From Cenococcum geophilum 1.58 (taxonomy: Eukaryota; Ascomycota; Dothideomycetes; Gloniales; Gloniaceae): 64,000 nt of DNA. The notes beneath the pieces were generated by a model that saw nothing but the letters and a program-made list of their open reading frames with translations, was not told the DNA's origin and ran no database searches. Shown here piece by piece: positions 46,040-58,499 of this stretch. Numbering within the stretch: the stretch's first letter is position 1; the number at the start of each line of letters is the position of its first letter. The stretch is from assembly GCA_001692895.1 (NCBI GenBank), contig KV748180.1, forward strand, positions 3,714,195-3,778,194, read 5' to 3'. The position numbers were made by a program, and so were the translations under genes.

Positions 46040-49000
46040 GCTAATACTTAAGTCCTAATTAATACAGGAGCTAGTAGCATAGGATTTATTAATAAGATCT
46101 TTATATAAGATAATAGTTTTACCCTAATTCCCCTTAACTGGTATATTAACGTATTTAGATTTAATAGTAAACGCATGGTCTTAGGCTAAATTACCTATAT
46201 AGTATACCTAAGACTCTAATACCTAAACCATAAAAAACTAATTAAGCTTTTTGTTACTACCTTAGGTTACCTAGTAATTCTTAAATAACCCTACATAAAG
46301 CTATATAAGGTAACCATTAATTAGGACAACCTTAAGCTTCTATTTACCGCCTCCCGTTATAAGTAGAAGTGCCTTATAATATACCATCCTAACCCTAAAC
46401 TAAAATTTAGAAAATCTACTAAAATTTATTAACTTAAGATTTCCACTAATGTCCACCCTATGCCTAAAGAATTTACTAGATTCTACTAACCTAGGAATTT
46501 TACCAAATTCCACTAATATAAGATTTCCACTAATATCCATTAAGGATCTAAAATTTTTACTAAACCCTATAAACAGACCCTAAGTACTATACCGCCCTAA
46601 ACTAAGCAGAAGCTTAAGCTTAGTATATAAAACTACTAGAAGAACTAGTACTTTATAATAAAAGGAATACTTAAAAAACCTAAACCTAAACCTAATACTA
46701 ACTCTATACCTAATACTAAACCTAAACCTAAATAGGAAACTATAGACAATCTAAGCAAGCTTAGCACCCTAAATATCTATATAATCAGAGCTACCCCGCT
46801 AGCGCGACTTGCTAAGAAACCCAAATATATAATCTTCGCCGTCACTACAGCTGATATTAAGAAGGCCTTAGCACTAAAAAAGTACACTAACCCTGCTATA
46901 AAGGTACTAGTAGAGTACTATAACCGCCTAAAGGTATTCTTATAAAAGGAAGCTAGTAAGCTACCGGAATACCAATCGTATAACTATAAGATTGTACTTA
47001 AAGAAGGAAAGTAGCCTAGATTTAGACCCTTATACAGGATATCCTAAAACAAACTCTAAATACTATAAAAGTATTTAGATAAAAACCTAAGTAAAGGATT
47101 TATTAGAGCAAGCTCGTTACCTATAGCTATACCAGTAATCTTTATTAAGAAACCCGGCGGCGGTTTATACTTCTATATAGACTACTAAGCTCTTAACACC
47201 GTCACTATTAAAAACTGATATCCGATCCCGTTAATATAAAAAACACTAAACTAACTAAGTAAGACTCGCTACTATACGAAGCTTAATATTATCTCTATAT
47301 TTAACCACCTCTATATAGCAAAAGAAGATAAATAGCTTACTGCATTCCGTACTTAGTATAGATTATTTAAATACTTAATAACGCTATTTAGCCTCGCAAA
47401 TACTCCGAGCTTGTTTTAATATTATATAAATAACACCCTACGTCCCTACCTAGATATCTTTTATACTACTTATATTAACGATATCCTAATATACAGTAAT
47501 AACTTAACTAAATATTGGAAATACGTTAACCTTATTCTATAAGCCCTATACGGAGCTAGTTTATAATTAGACGTAGATAAATACAAGTTTTATAAAACGA
47601 AAGTCCTATACCTTAAACTCCTTATTTCTATAAACGGTATATAAATAGACCTAAAGAAAGTTAAAGTAATTATAAACTAGCAAAAACTTAAGAACGTTAA
47701 GGATATAAGAGCCTTTATAGGATTTACTAATTTCTACCAACGGTTTATTAATAACTTCTCCGCCTTAGTTTTACCCCTTATTACTTTAACCCAAAAGGAG
47801 AAAGCTTTTATCTTTAATAAGGAATATAAAAAAGCCTTTACTTATCTAAAGGTTATATTTACTACTACACCTATACTCTAACACTTTAACCTAGAATAAA
47901 TAAGTATTATAAAAGCCAACTTATCTAATTACGTTACTAGAGGTATTTTATCTTAATATAATAAAGAAGAAGTATTACACCCTATAGTATACTTCTTAAA
48001 GCAACTAAGCCCTACTAAATATAATTGTAAGATCTATAATAAAGAATTACTAGCTATTATTAGATACTTTAAGTAATAGCAACCTAAACTAGAAGGCGCC
48101 GGATTTCTAATTAAGGTCCTTAGCGACTATAAGAACCTATAGTACTTTATAACTACAAAATAGCTAAGTTATTATTAGGCCTACTAATTAGAATATCTAT
48201 TACGCTTCCAATTCTTAATTATATACCGCCTAAGCGCCTAAGGTTAGAAGCCTAATACCCTAACCTAATACTCGCAAGACGCGCTAGCCCTAGAAAAAGC
48301 GCGCTCTTACTAAAATTAAACCCTACTTCGCCCTAAACTATTTAACCCCCCTACTAAAGATCTTACGATACACGCCCTTAAAATAACTAATTAATTAATT
48401 AAATAAATTATAGTTAATAAATACCTAAATAACAAGTTTATTTAAGAGACACTTAAGCTAATATAAGATGGCATTAAACGCTCTAAAAAGATTTCTTTAA
48501 GTAAATATAAAGCCTACGGAAACCGCTTATATTACTAGAACCGTCTAATTATCCCTAATTATAATAAGCTTAAGATTAAGCTCCTTAAACATATATATAA
48601 TCTACCCATTACCAGCTACCTAGGCTAAGGAAAAACCCTAAAACTACTCTAATGGGAGTATTACTAGCTGAATATATATAATATAATATAAAGGTATGTC
48701 TTTAGCTACTATACCTACTAACGAGTTAAAGCCTCGCATAAGATATGTAACGGCCTTCTAAAGCTACTACCTGTTCCGGACCGAAGATAGAAAAATATCT
48801 TAATTAACTTTATTATTAACCTCCCTAAAAGTAAATGCTATATAAACATTATAGTAGTTATAGACTAACTATCTAAGATAAGATACTTAATCGCCTGCCC
48901 TAATATATTAACGCCTACTATTGCCTAGCTATTCCTAAATTATATATAGAAACTCTACAAACTCCCTAAAACAATTATCTCCGATAAAGGCAGCTAATTT

Positions 49001-49880
49001 ATCTTAGCATCCTAGAAAAAACTAACTACTTAACTCTGCATTAAAGCACTATTATTTACCGCGTATTACCTAAAAATAGATAGTTAAACGGAACGCGTAA
49101 ATGCTATAATGGAATAGTATATTTAGATATATACGTTATATTTATAGGATAACTAAATTAACTAGCTTGTATTTACTAAGTTTACTATAAATAATTCCGT
49201 CTCGGAAACTACGAAAGTCTCCCTATTCCTAGCTAATTACGGCTAATACCCACAAATGGGTTTTAAACCCTTTAGTAATATTCTTTACCCCGCTTATTAC
49301 GCCTTATAAATTATAAAAGCAAATAAATTTATAGAAAAGATAGAGGAACTATAACAGTTCCTTACTAATAAGATAATATAGGCTTAATCTGTCTATAAAG
49401 CCGTAGTAAATAAGAAATAAACCCTAGTACCGGCCTACTAAACTAGTAATTTCGTCTAGCTAGATATAAGAAATCTAAACACAAAATAACCTATTAAAAA
49501 ACTTAATTGGAAGAACGCTGGCCCTTATTAGGTTAAGAAGGTCGTCTTCTCTTACTCCTACCGATTAAAGCTCCCTAATACGGTTAAAATCCACCCCATA
49601 TTCTATACGTCAGTCCTCTATCCCACTACCTCTATATTAAACGCCCTGTCTAGATAGATATAAAACCCTCCCCTACTAGTTAAAGTAGATGGTAAGAACG
49701 AGTATTTTATTAAAAGAATTAATAATATTAAATATAATAAACGGAAACGCTAATATATATATCTTATAAAATGGAGAGGCTTTACTAAGTCCTTATAGGA
49801 ACCCGTTAACTTTATAGGACTTATATAAGCCGCAGAAGACTTTTATAAACTCTACCTAAAACTACTACAGCCCTATCTCG
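46040..49880 (+). pseudogene. G2 pol (protease, RT, RNase H, integrase, chromodomain), degraded
   Basis: Protease ALINTGASSIGFI near 46050 (expected DTGAS). RT begins LPEYQSYNYKIVLKEGK near 46955; [10 protein letters not shown] lies near 47160 and the polymerase site YINDILIYSNN near 47470, where the first Asp of the pair is Asn. RNase H-like region at about 47880-48250 with CKIYNKELLAIIRYFK. Integrase VVIDQLSKIRYLI near 48855 and ISDKGS-FI near 48970. A chromodomain-like end (EYFIKRINNIKYNKRKRQ, then LIKWRGFTKS) lies near 49700-49800. This is a chromovirus distinct from G1 in LTR and gag. Confidence 0.88.
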
Positions 49881-49908
49881 CAGAAGCTCGAGTTTAAAAG
49901 GGGGGTAC

Positions 49909-50278
49909 TATTATAAGACATCCCCGTAACACCTTGTATATATCTACCTATTTTTACTAACTTAGCAATTAGAGACTAACTATAAAATAGTAACCTAATA
50001 GCAATCTAATAGCAATCTAATGGCAATTCATGGCATTCTGCTATATTCTGCTAAGTTCTACTAAATTCTACTAAGTTCTGCTAGGACTATAAACTAAACC
50101 CTATTCTGCCCTATATATATATTAACTAAGCAACTAAGTTAATAATATATACCCCTTCTTCCCGTTTTCCTACCTTCTCTCCTTACGCAACGTCTTAACT
50201 TCTTATACAGTTTATATATATAGCTTAATAATATCTACCTTACTATATATTATCGCCGCTTATACTTACTCTGTAATA
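49909..50278 (+). repeat. G2 3' LTR
   Basis: 370 bp, colinear with the 5' LTR, followed by the GGCTA duplication. Confidence 0.9.
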
Positions 50279-50283
50279 GGCTA

Positions 50284-51240
50284 GCAGCTAAATACTATTA
50301 CGGAACAGCTACACGTTAGTTAAACTACTATATATAATACCAAACATTACCTTATACAATATGGCTAGCCTATTAGGCCTTATATATAGAAGACTAGCTA
50401 GCTAGCGGCGTTAATAAAAGCTAATAATAAGGCCCTTCTTAAACTCCTACTTTACAATAGCTAGAAATATCTAGATAAAATAGACGAAATTTAGTACTGG
50501 CTTTATTATAAACATAGTCTTAATATTACTAGTACTATAATCTACTATATCTTAAATAAGAAAGGGTAAATAAGGAAGGCTATTAGGCGTATAATATAGA
50601 GCTATAACTTATAGCTAAGGGAGCTCTATTATAATAATATAAGGCGGTTTCTAGTAGATATTATAGTATTCCTTAATAAGGCTATTTTTAATAATAAAAC
50701 TAGCTAGTAGATAAGAGGGTAGGCTCTAGTTAGTAAGGAAGCGTATTATAGGGGCGATCTTTAAAGAGGCGATACTTAGAGTATCTGCGTAGCTGTAATA
50801 ATTAACGGCTAGGTCTACTATTAAGCCTATAAGGGCTATTTTTGTATTAATGACTTTATTAGGTAGCTATACGGCTACCTATTTCTTATACTTTATAAGC
50901 AATATCTAAATCGGACTATAGTAATTATAATAAATAATTTTAAGATTTACGTTAACGCGCAAATTCTAGCTGCTATTAAAGAGAAGGGCTATATCCTTTA
51001 CTATCTACTGCTATACTTACTAGATTTTAATCTAATTAAACTTATATAGGCTATTTTAAAGGTATAGATCCGTTACTAGCACCTATATACTTAAGAATTC
51101 TACTATAATTATAGTAAGTTTCTTAAGCGAGCTATTTATAAGAGTAAGTATAATTCCTTTACCTAATAGCAGTTTTAATATGCTATAGGAGGAATATATA
51201 TAGAATAGGCTAAGCTAGAGCGTTTATAATATTAAGGTTT
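50284..51240 (+). pseudogene. Tc1/mariner-type DDE transposase, degraded
   Basis: The plus strand shows a DDE_3-type endonuclease. The first catalytic region is IIVFLNKAIFN (expected FLDE) near 50665, the second INNFKIYVNAQI (expected MDNFSIH) near 50935, and the third LLYLLDFNLIKLI (expected PPYSPDFNPIELI) near 51020. All three catalytic acids are changed (D to N, D to N, E to K). These enzymes cut and paste at TA targets. The start is not fixed: the upstream limit is the G2 TSD. The C-terminus runs into the left arm of the large inverted repeat. Confidence 0.85.
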
Positions 51241-53178
51241 AAGGGCTAGGTAAGTTAACTACGGCCTTTAATATCGCTATAGGCACCTAGTTAGGAAATT
51301 ATTTTATATTAAATTGCTATAGAAAACACCTCTTTTACCTAGTTTATATATCCTTTACCTCTATATAAAGCCTCCTACTAAGTCTATAAAAGCGTTTGCC
51401 GCTATAGCGGCCTTTTACTACTTATAGTATACTTTAAACTTATAGAGCTAGCCAGCTATATTACTAATAAAGCTATTAGCAGCACCTAACTCTAAAGCCC
51501 TATAGAATTTGCGTAAATTTTTTTTTTATAATACGTAGATTATTTAGACTCTACTATTATTCTAATATAATATCCTTAAACTGCTTTAGTTTCTCTTGCA
51601 TTATAGCGTTATATATCCCCTTTAGCTTCTAGATAAATAGACGCTAAATAATATCTATATCCTCTTTATTAACTAATATAGGACTTAAGTATAGGTAATT
51701 GTTAATAGTATATATAGAGGTAGGAGGCGGCGGCGGCAAAGGGCTAACAATAGGAGTAGTAGCTTAGATTTAAGGTTAAATAGGCAGTTAAGTAGGCGGC
51801 GTTATAGGTAGCTAAAGCTACTATAGTGGCAGATAATAAGGCACTTAATTCTACGGGTACTATATATAGGAAGGGCTAGTATAGTGTTAAGAATATATAG
51901 AAAGCTGCTAATTAAAGCTATATAAAAATATTGCTATTTACTACTGCTATCTCTATATAGTAATTAGACGGTAATATTCCTCTCGCTCCTTATATTATTC
52001 TTTATAGCGCTTATCCATTTCTTCCATTTTATTCTTTGATTAACGTCTATAGGCCTCTATTTGCAATTCTTAAAGCTTAGCTATATAGTTAGTTACTATA
52101 TAAAGCTTAGTTACGGCTAAAGATCTATAGGGCTATTAACCTAGGCGGCTAACTAGACTATCCGCTATAAGAGCGCGGAAAACCTTTATAGGTGGCTCCT
52201 TGTAGTAAGTGTTACTAAAGGTAATAGTATTTACCTAGGCCTTATGCTAAGCAGCGTTAATAGCGTAGTATTAACTATTAAATATATAGTAGAAGTTTTA
52301 ATAGTTACTATAGTTTATATTTATACACTTAATTTATTTCCTTAGGTAAGCTTTAAAGTTAGCAATATTCTTATATACTACTTAATGGCTTAGATTTTGC
52401 TATAGTAATAGCTCTAAGTATAATTTTATAGGTGCGCCTTTACCTAATATAAGAATAAGACTTTTAGATTATAAGGTAACTAGTAGAAAAGATAGGATCT
52501 TGATAGACTCCTTAATATCCTTAATAACCTTTCTCTTTTTCCTAACTTTATTAATGCCTTATAGTTAATCTTAACTTTAAAAGTTAATTAAATATTACTG
52601 TCTGTACAAGTAGAGGTTACGTGGTCATGTCTCTGATTAGTCATCCTTACGGTGACTCATCAGCCCCCTATTTAGGCACCGCGATCCTTACAATCCTCTG
52701 CGAAAGACACGAATAAATTAAAGAACCTATTACCTTATATTGCAATTACAGTACCCCCCCAGGTAATACCGACACTAATCAGTGGATATCACAGATCAGC
52801 CAGGTGTTATTACGAAGAGAGGCACCACGCGATCGCTCCTACCAAGGCCCGTCGACCACGTTGTGTTTGCTAAGGAGAACCCTTCCTATATAGGCCCTGG
52901 GAACTTAAAGAACCGACTCCTCCAAGGCTTCGTTCGGTTCGCGTCCATTACGCAAAATCTACTACAAGAGACAACACGCGATCGCTCCTACTAAGGCCCG
53001 TCAATCACGTCGCGTTTACTAAGAAGAACCGACTCCTACCAAGGCTTCGTTCGGTTCGCGTCTACCACGCAAATTAATACCCAGTACGACCTCTTTACTA
53101 AGCGCCAGTACACCCAGCAGCGTCAGCAGCACCCCTACCTACACCCCTACCTACACCACGACCTACACTACGACCTAA

Positions 53179-54200
53179 ACCACGACCTACGCCAGCCAAT
53201 TATGTTCGATATAAGAACCTAACGTCCGAACTAGGCCAACGGAATCACCCTAACCAGCAAGACTACTGCAGAGGATATTACCAATTACATTTACTTCAAA
53301 ATCAATAAGTATACTAGCTATAACTTTAAGGATAAAACCCTATGGGATTTATACCAAGAGGACTTTAATAATTTTAAGGTATAAATATTTAAGGAAGCTA
53401 ATAGGTCTGCAATTAAAAAACTTAAACAACTGCTCCAATATAATAGAGTATAGGTCTTTAACAAAAAGAGTAAGTTAGTACCACAAGCACTATATAACGT
53501 CGCTTACGAGGACAACCGTACGGAATAGTTAGATGCAGAAATTAAGCTATATATCAACAACGAAGGACCCTTTAATTCGTATGCTATCAACTATCGTCTC
53601 AAATTACGCCCACTTGCCACCACCCCTAGGACACCTCAACCACCTGTTGCATCTATACCCTAGCAAGCTCCGCCCACACAAGCCTCGTCCGCGCAAGCTC
53701 CGTCCAAGCAAGCTGCTCCATCCGCACAAGCTCCGCCTGCACAAGCTCCGTCCACGCAAGCTCCGTCCACACAAGCTCCGCCCGCGCAAGCTCCGTCCAA
53801 ACAAGCTTCGTCCGCGCAATCTCCGTCTACGCAAGCTCCGCCCACGCAAGCCCCATCTACACAAGCCCCATCCGCGCAAGCTCCGCCCGTGCAAGCTCCG
53901 CTAGCTTCACCCTCTCCCTTAACCAAAGCCAAGGATCCACAGCAGCCAAGCTCATACGAACCTCCGCAACCTACCTAGCGACAGTACAACTCAGCCCCAG
54001 CTGTCTCAAATAACCTTCCTCCTACGGCCAAGCTCCCCCTGCCTACAAACGTCACAGCTATCTTAAATAACCTTCCTCCTACAACTGAGCTCCACTTGCC
54101 TATAAACGTCACAGCTACTTCTACAAACGTTACGGCTCCCTCTGCGAACGTCACGGTTCCCTCTACAAATGTTACAGCTCCCTCTACGAATACCCCTATA
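53179..54200 (+). pseudogene. Gag-like ORF with PAQ-type repeats, lightly broken
   Basis: From the ATG at 53199 the plus-strand frame reads MFDIRT, then NYIYFKINKYTSYNFKDKTL, KLKQLLQYNRV and LYNVAYEDNRTE, with only a few TAG/TAA at probable Gln/Trp positions. From about 53665 to 53910 a 12-bp minisatellite (CAAGCTCCGYCC, about 20 copies) encodes repeated QAPS/QAPP. An NVTAPS-type repeat follows (54110-54200). The globular first half resembles a small capsid-type domain, but I cannot name its family. Further frames to 54600 carry a 9-bp CAATATCCG array. Confidence 0.55.
53660..53910. repeat. 12-bp minisatellite in the gag-only element
   Basis: About 20 copies of CAAGCTCCGYCC, in frame with the Gag-like ORF (QAP[PS]). 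The length variation is in multiples of 12, so the frame is kept. Confidence 0.9.
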
Positions 54201-54449
54201 ACACCTTAAACACCTATTGCATTTATATCCCAACAGCCTACCCAGCAGCAGCAGTACGACCCTTAGCAACCTAGCCGATAGCAGTATACCCTATTGCAAT
54301 TTACCCGACAACAGCAACCAGACCCAGGAGGAGGAGGAACAACAATATACAATACTTGGTTATCAGCCCTTCCACCTGTTTTCCCCTATAGACACCCCAG
54401 TAACACCTTATACGCGTCTACCTATCTCCACCACAATATCCGAATATTT

Positions 54450-54575
54450 ACGATATCCGCAATATCCGCAATATCCGTAGCAATATTCGCAATATCCGTA
54501 GCGATATCCGCAATATCCGTAACAATATCCGCAACGTCTGCAATATCCGTAATATTCGCAATACCCAAGACATTC
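54450..54575. repeat. 9-bp CAATATCCG array
   Basis: About 12 degenerate copies of CAATATCCG or CGATATCCG. In one frame it encodes QYP repeats with two stops. Confidence 0.85.
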
Positions 54576-55842
54576 GCGATTACTGCCCTGAGCACCTGTT
54601 GACCTATATACTTCTCCTTTATACTTTTATACCTTCTTTCCTTTTTATAAATATCGCCAGTGTCTATATAAGTAGAGGTTACGTAGTCATGTCTCTAATT
54701 AGTCATCCTTACAGTAACTCATCAGCCCCCTATTTAGGCACCGCGATCCTTACGATCCTCTGCAAAAGACATGAATAAATCAAAGAACCTGTTACCTTAT
54801 ATTGCAATTGCAGTACCCCCCCAGGTGATACTGACAATTACTATTAAGGTTATGCGCCTACTAAATATTAACTACTTTAAGTAGGTAATCGCTCTATTTA
54901 ATAGAGAAGTTATTAATAGAGTAGTTAGCTTATTTGCTACGGCTAAAAATATATTATATAACTATAAGACGTTTAACCTAGGTAAAGATTTTACTACTAA
55001 GTTAACGGTTAATTTTACTTATAATGGCGTCTTTAATATTAAAGTTCTTATTATTCTAATTAACAAGATCTAAGCTATAAGGGCCCTAATTAAGCCTCTC
55101 TAGATCTAACAGAACTTTTAAATTTAGGCCTTTAAGTCTCCTAATATTATACTCCTATCTAGCCTAAAGCTTATCCCTTCTATATATTAGGTAAAACCTA
55201 AGTAGATAGTTATATAGCTGTAAGGCATAGGCGACCCTAGGGCAACCTAAGGGTGACTCGCTTGTAAGGTATGTGCGCTATATATACCTAGGGAAAACCC
55301 TTCCTACCTCGCACATAGACTCCTCCTTTTCCCTTAAGGATTTGTCTCTATCTATACAATATACCTATTATTCTATTATTAGACTCCCTATCTACATCCT
55401 TACCTTATACTATACTCCTTCCTTACCTTAACTTCCTCCTTAGTTTTATTATAATAGCGCCTATAATAACTATAGCCTTCTAATACCTAATATAATATAG
55501 CCTCCTTAACTTCTTTAACTTTCTTAACTTTCTTATTTTAAAACTGTATACGCTAACTATAGTCTATATATAGCTCTATATAAGTTACCCAAGTTACCTT
55601 TATTAGTTTAGCGCGCTAGCTAGGCTTAGGTAGCCCTAGAGGAGGAGGAGTAGATAGCTTCCTACGTTTATTTATAGTAGAAGCCTTAGGAGCGACACTA
55701 GCAGTACGTAAATAAGCGTAAGTATTACTAATAAAGCGAGTACTGCTAGCTAGAGGAGCTGCTAATAGCGTTACTAGCGTTAACTTTAAGGCCTACTTTG
55801 CGGGCTATTTTGTAGGCTTCTTTACAGGCTTCTTTGCAGGTA

Positions 55843-56230
55843 CTATAACACTAGAAAACGCGTTAAAATAGGTTAAATAGTAGGGTGACGTCGGCTTTAA
55901 CTTACTAACTAGTAGTAGGGATATTATATCGATAATAAGGCGCGTTTAACGTGGGAATAGGCTATCTCACGGTTTTACACATAAGGTTAGGTGCAAAATT
56001 TAGGGATCTGCATACTAAGGATTAGTTGGTTACAAAACGGACTAGAATCCTTAGCATGCAAATCCCAAATTTTTGCGCCTAACATTACGTATAAAACCGT
56101 AAGATAGCCCATTTTCCACATTTAACGCGCCTTATTATTAACATAGCTCCCTATAATCCATTAGTTAGTAAGTTAAAGCCGACATCTCCCCGCTATTTGC
56201 CTTATCTTAACGCGTTTCCTAATATTATAG
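55843..56230. mobile_element. Foldback MITE at the apex of the inverted duplication
   Basis: The ends are CTATAACACTAG and CTAATATTATAG, with TA on each outer side. The arms of ~180 bp are nearly complementary and separated by a ~20-bp loop around 56030. The right arm and loop recur at 26948-27165. There is no ORF. Confidence 0.8.
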
Positions 56231-56233
56231 TAC

Positions 56234-58462
56234 TCACAAAGAAGCCTACGAAGAAGCCCGTAAAGTAGGCCTTAAAATTAACACTAGTAACGTTAATACC
56301 ATTAGCAGCTCCTCTAGCTAGCAGTACTCGCTCTATTAGCAATACCCACGCTTATTTATATACTGCTAGTATTATTCCTAAGGCTTCTACTATAAATAGG
56401 AAGTTAAGGTAAGGAAGGAGCATAGGAGGGACGAGCTTTATACTAGATAGAAGTATAATATTAAGAGACTTAAAGGTCTAAATTTAAAGGTTTCGTTAGA
56501 TCTAAAGAGGCTCAATTTAAGCCCTTATAGTTTAGATCTTGTTAATTAGGATAATAAGAACTTTAATATTAAAGATATATTAAAAGGCTAGGCGGGAGAT
56601 CTACGTTAAAGGCGTTAAATTTATGATTAAGGTATTTATCTTAAGCGTTAAACTAAGTAGGTAACTATTAACTATCCTATCTATAGTTAATTTAGGCTCT
56701 ATATTAATAGTTCTAAGATTACTATAAACTATTTAGTTAAGTAAAAACGGTAGTTATATAACCTAAGCCTTATTAAGGACACAATTATAAATAAGATTAA
56801 CTATTAACTTAGTAGTAAGATTTACACCTAGGTTAAATATCTTATTATTATATAATATATTTCTAGCCATAGTAAACAAGCTAACTACTCTATTAATAAC
56901 TTCTCTATTAAATAGAGCGATCGCCTACTTAAAGTCGTTAATATCTAGTAGGCGTATAACCTTAACAGTAATATTTAATTAACTTTTAAAGTTAAGATTA
57001 ACTATAAGGCGTTAATAAGGTTAGGAAGGAAAAGGAAGGTTATTAAGAATATTAAGAAACTTGCTAAGATCCTATCTTCCCTATTAGTTACCTTATAGTC
57101 TAAGAGTCCTACTCTTATATTAAGCAAAGGCGCTCCTATAAAATTATGCCTAGAGCTATTACTATAGTAGAATCTAAGCCGTTAAGTAGTATATAAGGAT
57201 ATTACTAACTTTTAAGCTCGCTTAGGGAAATAGATTAAGTGTATATATATAAACTATAGTAACTATTAAAACTTCTACAATATATTTAATAGTTAATACT
57301 ACGCTATTAACGCTGCTTAGTATAAGGCCTAGGCAAACGCTATTACCTCTAGCGACGCTTAATATAAGGAGCCACCTATAAAGGTCTTCTGTACTCTTAT
57401 AGCAGACAATCTAATTAGCCGCTTAGGTTAACAATCTTATAAACCTTTAGCGGCAACTAAGTTTTATATGGCAACTAACTATATAGCTAAGCTTTAAGAA
57501 CTATAGATAAAGGCCTATAGACGTTAATTAAAGAATAGAGAAGAAGAGAAGAAGGAGCGCTATAATAAATAATATAAGGAATAAGAGAAGCATCGCCGTC
57601 TAATCGCTATATAGAGATAGTAGTAACAAATAACAATATTTCTATATAGCTTTAATTAGCAGCTGCCTACGTATTCTTAATACTACGCTGGCCCTTCCTA
57701 TACACAGTATCCGCAGAATTAAGTGCCCTATCTACTACCGCAGCAGCTTTAACCACCTTTACTACTACCTACTTAACTGCCTATTTAGCCTCAAATCCGA
57801 GCTACTCCTACTATTAGCCCTCCACCGCCGCCTCCTCCTATACATAATATTAATAATTACTTATATTTAAGTCCTATATTAGTTAATAAAGAGGATATAA
57901 ATACTATTTAGTGTCTATTTATTTAGAAGCTAGAGAGGATATATAATATTATAATATAAGAGAAACTAAAATAGTTTAGAGATATTATATTAGAATAATA
58001 GTGGAGTTTAGATAATCTACGTATTATAAAAAATAAAAACTTATATAAATTTTAGAGGGCTTTAGAGCTAGATACCGTTAATAGCTTTATTAATAATATA
58101 GCTAGTTAACTCCGTAAGTTTAAGGTATACTATAGGCAGTAAAAGGCTGCTATAGCGGCAAACGCCCTTATAAACCTAGTAGGAGGCTTTACACGTATAT
58201 AAAGTATATATTAACTAAGTAAAAGTTGGTGTTTTTTTATAGCAATTTAATATTAGATAATTTCCTAGTAAGTACCTATAGCAATATTAAAGGCCGTAGT
58301 TAACTCCTCTAGCCCTTAAACCTTAACACTATGCTTAAACTACTTTAATTAACGCCGTAAACGCTCTAGCTTAGCCTATTCTATATATATTCCTTCTACG
58401 GCATATTTAAACTACTACTAAGTAAAGAAATTGCACCTACTTTTATAAATAGCTCCATCGGG
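56234..58462. repeat. Right arm of 7.3-kb inverted duplication
   Basis: This is the inverted partner of 51130-55839 (less its insertions). It ends near 58462 with an inverted fragment of the transposase C-terminus, so the right copy lacks most of the transposase. Confidence 0.85.
56240..58225 (+). pseudogene. Unrecognised degraded gene, right-arm copy
   Basis: A long plus-strand frame becomes readable if TAG/TAA are taken as former Gln. It starts KEAYEEARKVGLKINTSNVN with a Ser run, then a basic stretch LGRKRKVIKNIKKLAK near 57025, a central part with HKDI-, TSSDAQYKEPPIKVF and ATNYIAKLQELQIKAYRRQL, and a highly charged EEEKKERYNK segment near 57540. A Gln/Pro-rich linker (SPPPPPPPI near 57830) and a C-terminal helical region ending LINLVGGFT follow. 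It is perhaps 600 residues. I know no family with this order; a DNA-binding or structural accessory protein of the transposon is only a guess. Confidence 0.45.
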
Positions 58463-58499
58463 AAAATATTCGCAGGATAAGATTTAAGTAGACTTTGGT

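Larger units (their letters stand above)
44308..50278 (+). mobile_element. G2: complete Ty3/Gypsy chromovirus (5.97 kb)
   Basis: The LTRs are 44308-44677 and 49909-50278 (370 bp each), with ends TATTACGGG/TATTATAAG and CCGTAACA/CTGTAATA, consistent with an ancestral TGTTAC...GTAACA. The TSD GGCTA is at 44303-44307 and 50279-50283. A polypurine tract AAAAGGGGGG lies just before the 3' LTR. The order is gag, protease, RT, RNase H, integrase, chromodomain. All frames are broken. Confidence 0.92.
52599..54836 (+). mobile_element. Gag-only, non-autonomous LTR element (2.24 kb)
   Basis: Two 176-bp LTRs (52599-52774 and 54661-54836) both begin TGTCTRTAYAAGTAGAGG and end GACA. The TSD ATTAC is at 52594-52598 and 54837-54841. 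Eight bases after the 5' LTR the sequence TGGATATCACAGATC is a possible primer-binding site. The internal 1.9 kb holds one broken coding region and no protease, RT or integrase. Mutation is much lighter than in its surroundings. It sits inside the left arm of the inverted duplication, so it arrived after that duplication. Confidence 0.9.
51130..55839. repeat. Left arm of 7.3-kb inverted duplication
   Basis: The pairs are 51130-52593 with 57000-58462, 54842-55190 with 56440-57000, and 55660-55839 with 56234-56400, all in inverted orientation. This arm contains the later LTR element at 52599-54836 and about 450 bp (55190-55650) absent from the other arm. The matching starts within the transposase C-terminus. 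Confidence 0.85.
51350..55839 (-). pseudogene. Unrecognised degraded gene, left-arm copy
   Basis: The minus strand reading outward from the palindrome centre is the better coding strand: its stops fall mainly at TAG/TAA that would be Gln before RIP. It starts near 55839 with CKEACKEAYKIARKVGLKVN followed by a Ser run. It is the partner of the better-preserved copy at 56240-58225 and is interrupted by the gag-only LTR element. I do not recognise the family. It faces the DDE transposase (convergent). Confidence 0.45.

Noticed and set aside
53604-53932. Minus-strand Gly/Ala/Cys-rich and Arg-rich frames over the minisatellite
   Set aside because: Products of a 12-bp repeat read on the wrong strand; the plus-strand QAP frame continues from a non-repetitive coding region.
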